This document shows, one piece after another, positions 23,432 to 37,500 of a DNA stretch of 64,000 nt. The stretch comes from Kappaphycus alvarezii (taxonomy: Eukaryota > Rhodophyta > Florideophyceae > Gigartinales > Solieriaceae). A program made the translations under genes and the position numbers. The notes beneath the pieces are model-generated. The model saw nothing but the letters and a program-made list of their open reading frames with translations. It was not told where the DNA came from and ran no database searches. Positions within the stretch are counted from its first letter, which is position 1. The number at the start of each line of letters is the position of its first letter. Location of the stretch: the NCBI GenBank assembly GCA_002205965.3, contig NADL03000740.1:1116001-1180000 (forward strand), in the 5' to 3' direction.

Positions 23432-24517
23432 TCAGGCAGTGTTTTCCTCGCCTTGCTTCCTCAAAGAGGATAGTTGCTGTTCATACAAACCTATTGCCCC
23501 ATGCAAATACTTGATTTGCTTCGCAAGCTCGGCATCGGAGGACACTTCGTACTCGTCATGATCGATTGCCTCAATGGGAATGTCGCCGTAAAGTTCGAAA
23601 TACGCGAATGATTTGTTTCTTGCATCTATCTCTGCTCCTCTCCTTCTAAGCGTAAAATTGAACCACGGACCCCTTTTGTGCTGCGTGTTTGCGTCCCTCT
23701 CAAACCGCCAAGGTCTGGGCTGAGGGCTGGGAGAGCGAGAGGGCTCTATTGCAGGAGAACGAGGGGGCTCTACTGTAGGAGAACGAGAGCGCTCTGTTAT
23801 GGGAGAGCGAGAGGAATCTGTTACAGGGGAGCGAGAGGAATCTGTGGTTGGAGATATGTTCCTCTTATTCCAGAACATTCGAGCACTTGCTCTGGGCATA
23901 GAACGACTCTGTTCTCTGCGTTTTCGCATCTGCCCTGGTCCAAAGTGAAACCATTCACTTGGGCTCCGGCCTTTTTGCCCCTTTTGAAATATCCCAGCCA
24001 TGTTGAACCGGTTCTTGATGCTGGTAGGACTCTCCTCATCTGATGATGAGAAAAAAACGCCTGTTTCTTCGACAAGTGGCGACCCTTTCTCCTGCCTATT
24101 TTCCGCCTTGAAGTTAGTTCCAGGCTTTCCCGCTGGGTCAGCGGTACTACCATGTCTGTTATCCTGGACCTTGAGTCTCATCCTCGTCTTGAGTTCCGAC
24201 AAAACAAGTTGAAATTGACGACCGCGTTCGGCAAATACTTCATCGGGCTTGCTCGCAGAAGATTCATCCGCCGAAACTTTACCACTAGGTTGAAAACCTC
24301 CCCTGCTTCTCTCGCAGGAAGAGTCAGCTCAACGCCCCGTTTCCTCTTTCTCCGCGCTTCTGCCCCTGTTTCGTCCTGGGCAACAAACTCCACCTTTCCC
24401 TTTTCCTGATCTTGGTTCGGGATCAATGATCTTGCTCACAACGAGCTTCAATCCTAGCTTTTCTTCGAACCCTGAGAGAGTTTCCGCGGGAGTTTGCTCG
24501 TTATTTTTCATAGTCAA
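23432..24517 (-). CDS. Unrecognised basic protein with RSP octapeptide repeats and C-terminal coiled coil
   Basis: Three overlapping frames on the minus strand join with two single-base shifts (near 24.35 and 24.2 kb) into about 350 residues starting at the ATG near 24511-24517. The middle is rich in Arg/Ser/Pro, with five copies of an eight-residue repeat of the form xxxSRSPx (about 23720-23850). The C-terminus has a segment EIDARNKSFAYFELYGDIP and a short coiled coil ending SSLRKQGEENTA. RS-dipeptide content suggests an RNA-processing or phospho-regulated protein, but there is no RNA-binding domain, so no function is assigned. Same strand as, and about 1 kb downstream of, midasin. Confidence 0.65.
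23720..23850 (-). repeat. 24-bp coding tandem repeat (five units of xxxSRSPx)
   Basis: Five consecutive 24-base units encode TDSSRSPV, TDSSRSPI, TERSRSPT, VEPPRSPA and IEPSRSPS. Units nearest 23.85 kb are most alike, which points to recent expansion at that end. Copy number may vary between individuals. Confidence 0.85.
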
Positions 24518-25522
24518 GAGAGGCTGAATTGCGGAGGTTTTCCGTGGTAGATGACGGCAAAGTCGCTTGGGTATTTGTACATGATACTCAGAGGTCAGTA
24601 ATGAAATTTTATACCTGTGATAGTTCCATTGTACGGGTTAACGATGAGAGTGCTGCAGTGGTTAAGTGTCGGCTCGCGCGAATAGTCAAACACAACGACT
24701 TGGTCTTTACGAGATGCAACCCAAAACAGAACTTTAGCGACGGTCCGAATCATCACACTTGAAAAGAATGAAAGCTTTCAGATCGCTGCCTGCTTAGTGC
24801 GCTGGAGGACTGTAGCAGTCACTTAAAGAATTAGAATGGGTAGGGATCACCCAGCTCTACCGGCCTATATGCATCTATAGATTTACGTAAAAGCTAGAGC
24901 GACACGAAATATCTACTGACTCTGATCGGGGTGAGCCTGAAGCACATATCTTCGGGTTTACATGTCATTAAAGTCAACCGCATTTAAACCGGTCCCAATC
25001 ACTTCTTAAACAACATGACCGACTCTTAAACCAGTCTTCGGTGTAGGCAAATCTTCGCTATTCCAAGAATGCAGGCGCAAAATCTGACCCTCTCCTATCA
25101 ATCACACGTTCCTATAGGGGTAATGCTACAGAACTGTCCATTTCAATAAGCGCATCATCCTTGCTTTGGCTCCTAAATTATAATCGTACCCTACCCTGGG
25201 TAGCAGCGGACTGGTCGGTAGATATACACACTGTAAAGTGACTTCTAAAACTACTGGTTGTCCAAATAGGGAAACTTTCTGACGGCAGCCGGGGCCAACC
25301 TGCTACTATATAATTCAAGGCCTACGTTTATATTCCCCTTCAAAAAGAAGTAAACATGCCGAGGGAGGATGGCGGCGGAGATCGACTATTTGAATATTCT
25401 GTTACAATTGCCTTCTGCTGCCGACTGGGATTTAAAAAGTGGAAGGACAGTATGGCTATTTTTTATTTCTTACGTCACCATTCACTTGTACTCGCCACCC
25501 GGGGTTGACTGATGGCCAGATC
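24518..25522. other. Intergenic, no gene seen
   Basis: Between the midasin stop and the RSP-repeat gene. It presumably holds the midasin 3' end and the promoter of the gene at 24517. A plus-strand 77-codon frame at 24529 has no family features. Confidence 0.5.
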
Positions 25523-28500
25523 TCACAACTGCATATTCGTAGCTTCTATCCATTGCCTCAGAGCATCGGCAAGCACTGTGGGAAGTTGCGAAACGTCGTG
25601 AACAATCGCGTAGTAGTTAATAGGGAAATCTTGCATGTATGGGACGATGGCTATTTTGCCATTTGCGTGATATTCAACCCTCCTCACATCATAAATACTG
25701 TTATCACCTCCGCCTACCTTGTCCACTATAATCAGTGCTACTAGCACATTGCAATCTTTCAACTTTCTCAAATGTTTCTTGATTTCTTCTCGCCACTCAG
25801 CTTCCCGTCCGAAATGATTATGGCCAACTTAATTTGATCAATATCGTCCGAAAAGCTCATCTTGCTCATGCGCAAATTGACGAATTCAAGGAGATTACAG
25901 ACATCTGTTTCCTTCTGAGCAAATCCAAACTGCTGCAGTAGATGTCCTCCCTTGGCGTCACTAATGGGCAACGGCTCGTCGAAATCTCGAACCATTCGGG
26001 CCTCCTTCCCAAAGCTTGCTACCGCAAATTGGCCAATCTCCAACCTGATAGCGCACTCGTGATCAGAGCTAAAGACTCAATGGCCATCGGTCCAGCACCA
26101 GACTCCGACATTGACTCAGAGTCGTCGATGGCCAACATAACATCGTAGGAGCGTCTGTCTGCCTTCACCCGTCGTAACCAAATTCTGTCCTTTCGAAAGT
26201 CCGACGCCACAAACTCTATTACTTTTAATGCTCAGCCGTTTGCCAGTGCGGTAACCACCCGCAAGACCGGTGGCAACTGTGGGCTCTAGGACGAGTCGCA
26301 GTTGTTCACACAGAGTGCTGGCTCCCGTCACATTCAGTTGGTTCAACTTCTGCCATAACGCTGCGGCTTCTTTGTCATTCAGTTTCTCAGGTTCCCAAGA
26401 CAAGGTCCTTGTCCCGTCATCACCAAAGACTTCTACACTAACTTCTTTGACGGGGATAAATGTCGTTTCACCAGCTTTTTCACTGAATAGTTGACTTCTA
26501 ATTGCAGCAGCCTGAGTGCTCATACCCTTAGACTCCTGCTCCACTGCGTCCCGAGCAGGATGTCTTCGAACTTCGACTCCATTATTGCCGTCTGCACTCA
26601 ATTCCGCCTTCGTCTGAATTGAAGTCCTGATTGCGAGCTCTCGAGGCATCCTTAGCTGGTGCCGCGCTTCTCACTCGGTTCCATTGAGACGTCATTCTTT
26701 GCCTCACTTGCAGACAGAGGTACTGTCTCTCCTCTTCCTCTTCGATCCTTTTCTCCGGCAATGGGCGTTGTTGGTCTTCAGTCGCGGCCCCTAATCCGAC
26801 TTCGTCATTCCCCCCGGATTCGCCATCATTCGCAAATTCCCACAAACCCGCCCCTTCCCCGACACCGCTCTCTTCCTGTTTTAGGACATTTTGAGAATCT
26901 TGTACTGCCTTGAGCAACTTTGACCAGTCGGAAATGATCTGCTCTTCAGGAAGAGCACGGTGAGGGTTCGGGTCTGGGTAGATCCTCCTGATTATCACCC
27001 TGGTCTGCCTCACCTTTGCCGGTGCGAAATTTGTCTGGTGTGTTTGGATCCCTGCCCGTCCCAGAATCGACACCAGCGCCACCCTCTTCATTTGTCTCCA
27101 TCTGTGGTTCGGTGCCGAACACGTGAGTATTCGAACTTCCGTTTATCGGGAATGCTCCTGTCGAATCGCCTTGTTTCTCTTTTGATGGAGAATGCTCCGT
27201 CATCACACTCCCACCATCAAGCGGGGCGTCACCTCTCTTGAAGGCTCCCATTCCATCAGACTTACTATTGTCTTTTTTCATTTCGTTCCGACCTTGATCA
27301 TCTTCCCCGGTTCGCTGCTCAGCTTCCGGTGACTCATTCTCTGTCTCGCTTGATGTCCGATCCCCACTAGGGACCATCGCATTCGTATCTGGAGCGGCTG
27401 CATCATCGCTGCAATCTATTCCCGTGTCACTTTCCTCAACTTTTGTGTCGTTTCGCTCCACCTCGTCGGCATCGTCCATATCACTACCCTCCATATCGTC
27501 ATCTAAGGAGATTTTCTGAAAATGTTTCTGGCCTTTGGCCATTTTCGTTCAGCTCCTCACTTTGCCCACTTTGTTTGATGTCGTCGTTCAAATTGTCCGC
27601 AGTACCAGTCATAGGCTCATCATCCTCCCTCGCGTCTTCAGGATCGATCCCCGTTCTGGATGTTTTTCATAGGCATCACTTCATCGCCTCCCTCACTTTC
27701 TCTCTCGCTCTCATTTCTCATCGAGTCATCCCCACGCCCAATACTTTCAGACCCATTCCTTTCATCCTCATCCCTATCTTCTTGCTCACCTTCTTTTTCT
27801 GCATGCTCTTCATTTTTCGTTCCTTTTAATGTGGACTTTCCGCCACGGGTGCGATCTTCGTTTTGTCACTGCCTTGCTTTTCCGTGATATCACCACCTTC
27901 TTCTTCTTCCATGTCGGATGGATCTTGAGCATCGCCATTACCCGAGGGTTCTCGATCTGATTGATCTTTCCTTGACGAGTCCCTCTCGTTTTCATTTGCA
28001 CGATCTTCTTTCGCAACGAGTTCCGACTGTCCTGAATCAAGAGCTTGAGCATGTGATGGATCCTCCTTGTTTAACTCACCGGGGTTTGGCGGTGGTTTGC
28101 TGCAGTCCCAAAGTTTCTCGTCAATCTCTTCACTGCCTCGACCGGTTTCATCTGCAAGGCCTGGTCCATTTCGTCATCTTCCATTGATTCGAACCTCTCG
28201 TCGTTATCATCAACATCCTCCAAATTACCTGCAAAATCATTTGTCATCTCGAATCCACCATTACGGTCCTCATCTATTGCGGTGTTCTGTTTGGACTGGT
28301 GTTCGGCATCATTTTCCAAACCAATCAATTGCTCCTCATCTTCAATCTGCTCGCTCACATCCTGGGCTCCTGAAATGTCCTCCTCTCCAACGTCTCCAAA
28401 ACCAGTTCCAGCCCTTTCCGTCGTACCTTCTTCTGTCTCGGCCGTTCCATCTTGTTCGCAGGGCGACAGTACCCATCCAGGCATAAACCAGCAAAAAGAG

Positions 28501-31500
28501 ATGATAAAGTCCCATTTAATGCCAGGGAATGGCAGTGAAAGGTGCATCCTTTTCGCAGCGATGGCAGCACCATATGCTTGATATACAACAACGCAAACCT
28601 GCAAGATGCCTTTGCCAAGTCCAAGGCTCTCTGCAATTCACCACTTCTATGGCTTCTTCGGAACGGTTCTCGAGGTGATCCTCAACATTACCTCTTACGT
28701 TCTTTAGAATACTGAAAATACTGCCAAGATTGGTTTCTGAGCGCAGTGAAAGCAGATTATTATGAGCACGTGTCATTAAAGATGGTGTGCTTTCTGGACG
28801 CGCAAGCTTGCAATCTGTGGTCTGTTCCCTGCTTGCGAGCTTCTCGCGAATGCCGTTCCACGTAAGGAGTTTTTGAGCTCCAAGAAGAATTTGTTCGATC
28901 AGGCTTTCGCAGGATAATTGCATAGAGCTATTAGTGCCAAATGTCCTGTCGCTGTCATCATGACGTGCTGACCCCCCTGTATCGGCTGCAGATCTGCGGC
29001 ACAATCGATCACAAGCCGCAAAGTGGCTTCAATCATATGGACTCCAATGTTGCGTTCCGACATTGCCTTTGCGTCCCGCAGATGAGCAATAAGACTTTGC
29101 CTCAATACGTCAATGTCATGAATCACTTCTTTACATGCGGCAATTTGAGCGGCGCCCAGTACAGAAAACCTGCTGCTACCGCCCTCAACACCTCCGCAGT
29201 TGCCGCAGAAAGTACGAGCTTCTCGATAGAGGCCGTAGTCGCAGACAAAACGTCAACAAGTTTTGATACCACAAGCTGATTAGTGGAAACTTGCGTTGAT
29301 ACAAGGACATCAGCTAAATCTGCAGTGTTGGGGTCTTAGTCGGCAGTGAAAATTTTGCTGCATCTTGCAGTAACGCTGAGGTGGCTTTGAAATCTGCAGC
29401 AACTGTCTGCAAGCGATCCATTACCAGTCTGATTTGTTCCGCGGTTCTCACACTGAAGGCAACCCTAGGCCCTAGTCGAACGGGAGGAACCTCGAGTGAC
29501 TCAAAGACAGAAGTTATCTCCAAGATTGACGATATCTCTGCGTTCATTTCGTTCAGCAGGCGCCGCTCGTGCACCGCTCTTTCGAATAGATGTCCGCAAA
29601 AGGCTCTAGACCTTTGAGCTTCGTCTGGTGTTATGTCCTGATTCCTAACTCTGGAGTCGGACACTTCCTGTAATCTTCGTAAGCGCTGAGCAGAAACATA
29701 AAACAGCCTGTTGGCAATGAGATTGTAAGAAGAACTACATGACGGATCTGGGGACGAGAGCCACATGAAAGGTTCACGTGCAACTCTAGACACCTTATTC
29801 TCGAACGGTGTTAGGCCCACTGCCTCAACCGTTCATCAAATCAACGAGTGCCCTCTTCTTTGGTTGCACGTCTCCACTGCTAGATTGCTGCAACGCAAGA
29901 GTTCTCATCCGAACGGCATCCCGCGTTTCTTTTGAGAACAAACTGGCAGCGCTACAAAACGCGCCCTCGAATTGGTCGATTTGCTCTCCGAAGTCTCTAA
30001 TTCTTGCTTCGAAACTTGGTAGCTGTAAAAGCCGAGAGCTAGAGCGTCAGTATGAGTGCTGACATTTACAGCCTTGATGAATCTGCTCGCAACCTCGTCA
30101 AACTTTTCCACAAGCTCATTCACAGATACCAGGACTTTTTCTCCAGTAGGAGTGACTATGTTCTTGTCTGACTCTGATTTCTGCGGTAGTTCACATGTGG
30201 TGATAGTTTCTGCCGAGTCCGTCAATCAGCGAATCCAATCGATCCAATTTCTTTTGCTATGTGCTCGTAAGCCGGGACACGCAAGACTTTGTCCACTTCG
30301 AGACACAGCTTGTGAAGCTTCCTCTTTGTCCGTTCCGCAACAGTCTTCAAGCGATAGTACTCTAAATGTTTTTGAGAACTCTTTTCCATTTTCTGGGAAG
30401 CATTTCGAGATGCGTCCATGTTCCAGGACTGAAGACGGGCAAATTCTTCAAGCTTTTGCTGAACTACAGTATCGATTTCGATAATTCCTTTGATAAATAG
30501 GAGCGATACAGCGAGTAAGCGGACAATACCCCGAAGGATGAAACCAAGAGAGTATTCATGATCACTCGCCGAGCAAGGGTCGATGGAATACAGGTGATTG
30601 CTTAAGGATCGAATCATATCCAATCTCCGAGCAAACTCACCACTTGGCGATGAACGAAGAAACTGATCCACAACACCTGTTACACTCTTTAGTGTGACTG
30701 GATTTTGATTCAAGTCGGAGGATGCGGCCTCATTAATGATTGCATCGAAAAGGAAGAAGAACCACTTGTTCGCTCGATTCGCGGCAAGATCAGCCCTGCT
30801 TTGAAGTAAATGATTCCAAGACTTGATTCTAACTGACGCCATTTCGCAATGACTCCTGCCACGTCAGCAACCTCCTCTTCCATTCTGTTATTGGAAGTTG
30901 CGAAAAGTTTTCGCCATTCATCAACCTTTCGTAAAACGTGCTCGACACCTATGGCGACGTTTGAAAGAGGGCAGTTAAGTGCACAATTCTTCGCCACTCG
31001 GGTAATTGCAGACATCACTTCCACGAGGACAGGGTGCCCTCCGATATCTCCAAAGGACACTCTTTGTATTTGAGAGGCTGATGCGTACAATTTCTGCAAC
31101 GCCATTGAGGCCCGGTGCAGTTCCGGTGTGTTGGCCGTAGTATAGAAGTTGTAGCTTCCGCTTGCATTTCCAAAATCATGAGAAAGGCCGTGATTCATAT
31201 CAAGTTGTGCAGCAATGGTTATGGAGGAGAAAAAGCTCCATGCACCGGGTATGTGCTCTGTTATGGGAGAGACTGACTTCCCGAAAGAAGGAAGCTGACC
31301 AGAAAGCATCTTCAAAGAGGACGCCCTTGTCTGCGGTGTCGTGCTAGACCCGCTTTCGCTGCATAATCCAGAGAACACTCTGACATGAAGTGCCCAGAAG
31401 TCATCACTACTAAGCGACCTCTGCATTGCTTCATTTGCGCAGAATACCTCCGTGCTTTCTCAGGTGTTTTCTCACCTCCTTCATTGTCCAAGCCGAGTAT

Positions 31501-34500
31501 AGCATTTTCAACCTCTTCCTGGATAGGATTAAAGGTAACGGTGTAGTCCTTTTCTTCATCCTCATCCAAAGTTTGAAGGGCTTTAAACCCTACAATTTCC
31601 TGCTGCGTTGCGGCCTCTCGCAAGACGTGCAAAGAATCCTTCCTTTCCATTTCCTCCTCCATGCGTAAGTGCTCTGTCTTCCAAATTTTCACTACATGCC
31701 TGAGCATTTTTGAGATTTCAACCGTATCGATCGTGAAGCCCTGGCTGACACTATCAACAGCATAAGAAGCACAAGCCAGGACCGCGTCTGGGCTGAAGTG
31801 CGCAGATGTACACGATTCAACCAGCTGTCTTGTTCCCATTGCGTCACTGAACGCCGCCCTTGGAAATAGCGTCAAATCTGAAAACACAGTGCTCTCCCGA
31901 CTCTTGTTCGCAAGAACTGCCGACAGCTGGGATACTTTTAGACACAGACCAAGGCCATACTGCATTTCACGAAGCCCAAGACGCAAATCTGCGGAGAGGT
32001 CTCGAAAATGAGATAGAGAGCCTGTTATACCCAGGCATCCGCCGTGGTTAAACAGGACCCGTAAAGGTCTTGGGCTTCTTCTATAGTCCTGGTATTGCCA
32101 AGACGTGGATGGGTCTCATAGATTAGGCGAGAAATGAGATTACTTCGAAGAATTCTGGCAGTTACCATACTGTCAATACTTCCCACAGTCGCAATAAACG
32201 AACGAAAGCTTGATCGCTCTATTGGCCGATGTACGCAACGCTCAGCTGCTGTCTTAGCCTCCTCAACTGCGGCTGAGTACTCATCCCTCATGCCTTTGAC
32301 AAAACGGCTGTTAGCAGCATTTTCACCGCCCAGTCTGCAAAGACCATGAATTATGTGAGCTGCTATGGCAGCGCTTGCATGCAGTCTTCTTTCCGAGCAT
32401 ACGCCAACAGTGGCCTTTGAGATGTCTGAAGGATCTATTCCTTTCAGCGATCGAAGCGCGATGTGAAAGGCACGTAGTCGAAGAAGACCGAGTGAAATCC
32501 AGGCCTCACCCAAAGTTGCCTTGAGCTTGATGCTGCTCTTACACAACTGAATTGCGTTTAAACTATTCTTCTCGTCCATTTGACAGCCCAACGCCTTTTC
32601 TGTTGTTGTGATTGCACTTAACTGAAGCTCCAGTAGTTGTCCAATCTCGGATTGTGATTGCGTTGTGGCTAGTATCTTCTGAGTTTCGAGGCTCAGTGCA
32701 TGAAGAGATTCACCTGGTAAACCGCTCGAAAACCTTTCATCGGCACTGAGATTACTCCGACATATCTTACAGCAGAAATCAAGGAGGACAAGAGTAAGAC
32801 TTTGTCGTTTTGATCCCCGGTTTGTAATATTTGACCTCCTGCTGCCATGCATTTCGCAGCGGATAATGCCTGCATACTAGCTTTCTGGAGGTTCCAAAAA
32901 GTAGCCTCAGAAGGGTTCCCAGCAAATGAATGCATCAGATCAAGAATTCCGGAGTCATGATTCTCGCCAATTCCTGGGGAAGGTGAATCGAGGGGTGTTT
33001 GACCCACCTGAATGAAAGCAGATGCTGACTCCGACAACAGAATAGGCAAACTAGCCAAGCGTGATTGGTGCAGAGTTTCCCCATGACCAGATTTGGTGCC
33101 CTTATTAGAAGCATCAAGAAGCCATTGCAAGCCTTGTAACTCAACAATGGATTCAAGCTGTACTTGTGGCATGCATTTAAGTTGTGTTAGCGCTTTATCG
33201 AGAGCAGAAAGGACTGTCTGTTTGTGAGGAAATCCATTTTCTTTGTCTGAGCCGGCGATTATTGGAATAATTGCGTGTCGAACAGAGTTTACACCCTGGT
33301 TCAAGGAGATCTGGGACCAGTATTGCAAACCGCCCCAGTTGAGAGCATTTTCTGACCTGGGCGCTGCCAAAGTGCGTCCAAGTTTCATGAAAATAGAAAA
33401 GACACTATCTCCTTCCGTTTCAATCCTATAGGAATACTTGCTAGCGCCTTCGCAAGCACGTCAACTTCTTGGTAATTGAGCAAACCTTGTGATCGGGACT
33501 TTTCGGCGGCGACCATCTGGCTCTCAGCATTCTGCGCGGCGGCAGTCTTTGGTAGAATCGAGATGAAAGCCGGTTTGCTACCGACATTCCATCTCGAGAG
33601 TTCGTTGATACTGGTCTGCTTTCGCTCTCCGGGCTTCTCACGTAACAGACCATCAACCCTTACAAAAACTGCAGTAAGTCTGCGAAGTTCAATGACGCGC
33701 GATAGGAGTTCGGCAGTGTGTTCCTCCGTCCTGCTGGACAACGCGTCACACAATTTTCCTCCTGAGAGTAGCAGACGGTTGAGGGTGGCCTCATCGACGA
33801 ATTCCCATTCAGAGGTACTTTCAGCTAGTGCAAGGAGTTTGTCAGCGATGATTGCAATAACTGAGAGAACCTTGTAACATACGAGTGCAATTGACTCATC
33901 GCTCTCGAAACCTGGTCTCCTCCGAGCTCAAATGCCAGTCTACCTCTTGTGAATAGTGATCCATCGTCCGAACCAAGCGACGAATTGCGATTAGCGCGCC
34001 TCCATCCCGATCGGAACGCATGCAAAGAACTGAAAATTATGCGGGTACTTTTTGACATGGTTGTGGCTGCTGCAAGACGTCCATGTGCGAATTGCTCGAG
34101 AATGTAGGAACTACCTTCATCGCCGGCCAAGATGGGATCCAATGGCAACCCTGGCAAAACTTCATTGTGGAATCTTTCTCTGCGAGAGGGTCATGGATAA
34201 CGACATTGCTGACGGCTTCAATGGTCCCCTGTAAGTCTAAATAAATACCCTTGAGTAAGGGCGATTTCACGGATTCGGGCTTGGTTTTCAACATGGCGGT
34301 CCTGATCATAAACTCTTTCTGAGAGGATGACGATAACATAAAGCGTGCGGCAACCCCATGAATAACAGCCTGTCTTATTTTCTCCGGCTGAAAGCTACTG
34401 CGATAAGCAGTCGACGAAGAAGAATCGCCGACGACATCCTTAAACGCTTCAGTTTCCGGTGGAGCCAAATTCGAAAGGTCAGGAAAAGAAATTTCCTCTG

Positions 34501-37500
34501 CGAGCTTCAGTGCTACCGCCTCTCTCGCAATAGTGGTACCGGATGGGTCAAGTGCATAGTCTGCGCTCGGCATGGAGGCAATGCAATACGCGCCACCGCT
34601 GAAGAACCTTCAATAGATGAACATGTTTGAGGAACGTCCATACTCTGCAACCATCCGGGAGAGGCTTGTCTGTTGCAGTGATAATGCGGATCGCATCAGA
34701 CCTCGCTCCCAACAATACCTTACGACAATTAATTGCCTTTTCAGGCCCCGTTGGAAGCCCTTGGGTCGTCAGGGCATCCTCTGTAGGGCAGGATCTCGCT
34801 CCATTACAAACTGCGACTGTCCATCACTTGGCAAGGGTGGCGACATGTGTAACCTTAGGACCTATCGAGGAGAGCCCGCGATAGGCCATGAAAACCTCTG
34901 TTCTGCTTTTTGCCATCGCACAGAAAAATATTCGAAATTCTGGATGAGGAGACATGAGGACAGGAGAGCCATCCTCATGTGGAGGAGCCTCAGCAAGGAC
35001 TATGGGAGGTAGATGCTTGAAGGGAGAAATGGTGTGGGTCCCGCACATAGCAACCGGAGGACGTTCCAGGAGGGGTTTAGCCTATCTAGTATAGCTGGTG
35101 GGCACACGTCTGCTTGAACGAGCACTACCCATTCTCCCCTCTCAATTGCTTCAATAAACTCACTTTTTCGCCACTCAAACGATCCAGCGGCGTTTTCATA
35201 ACCATGATCAAGGCACTCCCGTAATTTCAAAAGTAGCTGGTCAAGCTCTAATACATGCGGCCTCAAGGCGTCTTCCTGATCGGCAAAATCTCTCGCCAAA
35301 TTCGAAATTAATGACGCGTTTTCCAGAATTGCGCCAATTCTTCATGATCAACTTGGCCGTGAGGTACCAAAGTCCGGGACGAGGCTAATAACTCATGGTG
35401 CTTAGATGCAACACTAGATTGCGTTGACGAGTCAAGTGATCGCGACGTGGATTGCTCTGTGACGGATTCGCCCATACAAATATTAAATATATGGTCTGCA
35501 GCAAGCCTTATCCTTCCCGTTGTCCATGAAATATCCTGTTGGATATAACCCCCAACGAATTCTTCAAAGTCTGAAAGCGCAGAACCGTGGAAAATTTTCA
35601 CTTGCTTCCCGTATAAACTTGCTAGGGTCTTAACCAAGTCTATAGGTTCCTCAGCCTTGTAGTTCTCTGAGTATATGATGGCCGGCCAACTGGCACTCAC
35701 GGCGAACGAGAGTGCTTGTAATTCTCGAAATCTTGTTGGCAACAGTTTCGGACCAGACGAACCTAGTGACTCAAATGACTGTGAGTTAATCCTCCCGGGG
35801 GTAATCCATGAGCTGCCTACTCGAAGAACGCCATGGGCGGTGCTGCTTAGTGACGGTTGTCCAGAGACCAGGAACCAGTCATGACCAAAGCATGCACGGA
35901 AACATTTCTCGGCGATACCGCGCTCTTCTCCGCTCAAGCCTTGTAGTATGACTACATCAAAACATAGTCCAACATGAAATCGGGATACGGACTTATCATC
36001 TTCTCGACGCCCAGGAGCTGCTCTCCAGTCGTCTGAAAATCTGCTCAGGAGGTCGCACCATCGGAGCGCATCTCGGAGCCCAAATGATGACTGATCACAG
36101 TTGTGACCCTCCAGTATTAACGCACGTCTTGTTTCGGTCAATGTCCTAATAACCAGAATTGCCATTTTCTCTCCAATATCGGGATGCAGTGATCTCACGA
36201 TCAAAGTGATATCTTCCTCTGTCGCCTCCTCCACATGCACCTTTGTAAATCGATTTAGGAAGCTTTTCGGAAGACCACGACGGCCACCACCGTCGACAGC
36301 TGGATTTTGTGCCCCAAAAATCCTGAAAAGAGAGTTTGCTTGGACTTCTTTGCTCAATTCAGAAACGTAAATCGACCTCCTGTGGTCCAAAATAGAGTTC
36401 AAACCCTCCAGTACAGACTGAGACGCCAAATTTAGCTCATCAAGAAGAAGCCAAGCTCCTTCCTCAAGGGCAGTCAGTAAAGGCCCGCGTCTGAATGAAA
36501 ACGTGCCGGGAAGCTTACCCGGGGAATCAACTCCGATAAGATCAGACATTTCGGTGGACTCAGATAAGTTGATTCTCATGAAAGGAAAACCAGCCCTTTC
36601 CGCAAGGGCCGCGATCAATGAACTCTTCCACAACCGGGTGGCCCCTCGAGAAGAACTGGCCTTTCATCAACTATCATAGCCCTCGCTAGTCTTGCGGTGT
36701 TTCGCAATGTACTCGGAGCGTCAAAAGAATAGGAATCAGGCCTCGGTGAGGATATCGACTTTCCTCGCGGGATTCTGAACCCACCGAATTTGAGCTCTGC
36801 AATGTCCACACTCACCCCATTCAACCCACCGGATACTTTCGACCCCTTTTGAAAGGAGGCCTTCTCTGCTTCGTTACGCAGCGCATCCGGTATTTGTTTC
36901 ATGAGTTCGGACCACATGGTTGATTCAAGATTCGGGTAAGTGCATGTGGAGGCTCCAACTGAAAGCCCATCTAAGAAAACCATTCGAGAACCATGAGCGA
37001 GAGCAAGAAGTGGATGCAGATTGCACTTCTCAACCGCTGCGTTAATGAACACCACCATAAAGATATATCCCTTACAGAGAAAACGAAACGAGGTCTTGCT
37101 CTTGATCCGATACCCATTTCCCCTGCATTCCCGTTTCGCGTATCATGTTCCTGTCCCCCAAGCACCCACTTTAGGAAGCTCGACATTGCGTCAATAGTGC
37201 AACCCATGTAATCCTTCCATGACTCTATCTTTGTGCGCAGGCTTGATCGAATAATGGGAATGAATTCATCCACTGTACAGACGGGTGGAATCCATATTTC
37301 TGTAAACCGATTTCTTAACGCCGGTGAGAGTTCTTTCTTGCCGAAATCACCGCCCGGATTCATGGTCCCCATGATGAGAAAAGCAGGATGGGCTCGTATT
37401 AGCTCACTAATGAGCACCTTGTTCCCCTCGTTTGTAGAAACTGACACCGCACCCTTCTCTGAAAGAAGGAGGGTTCTTTCATATTCCAAGACTGAGTTCA

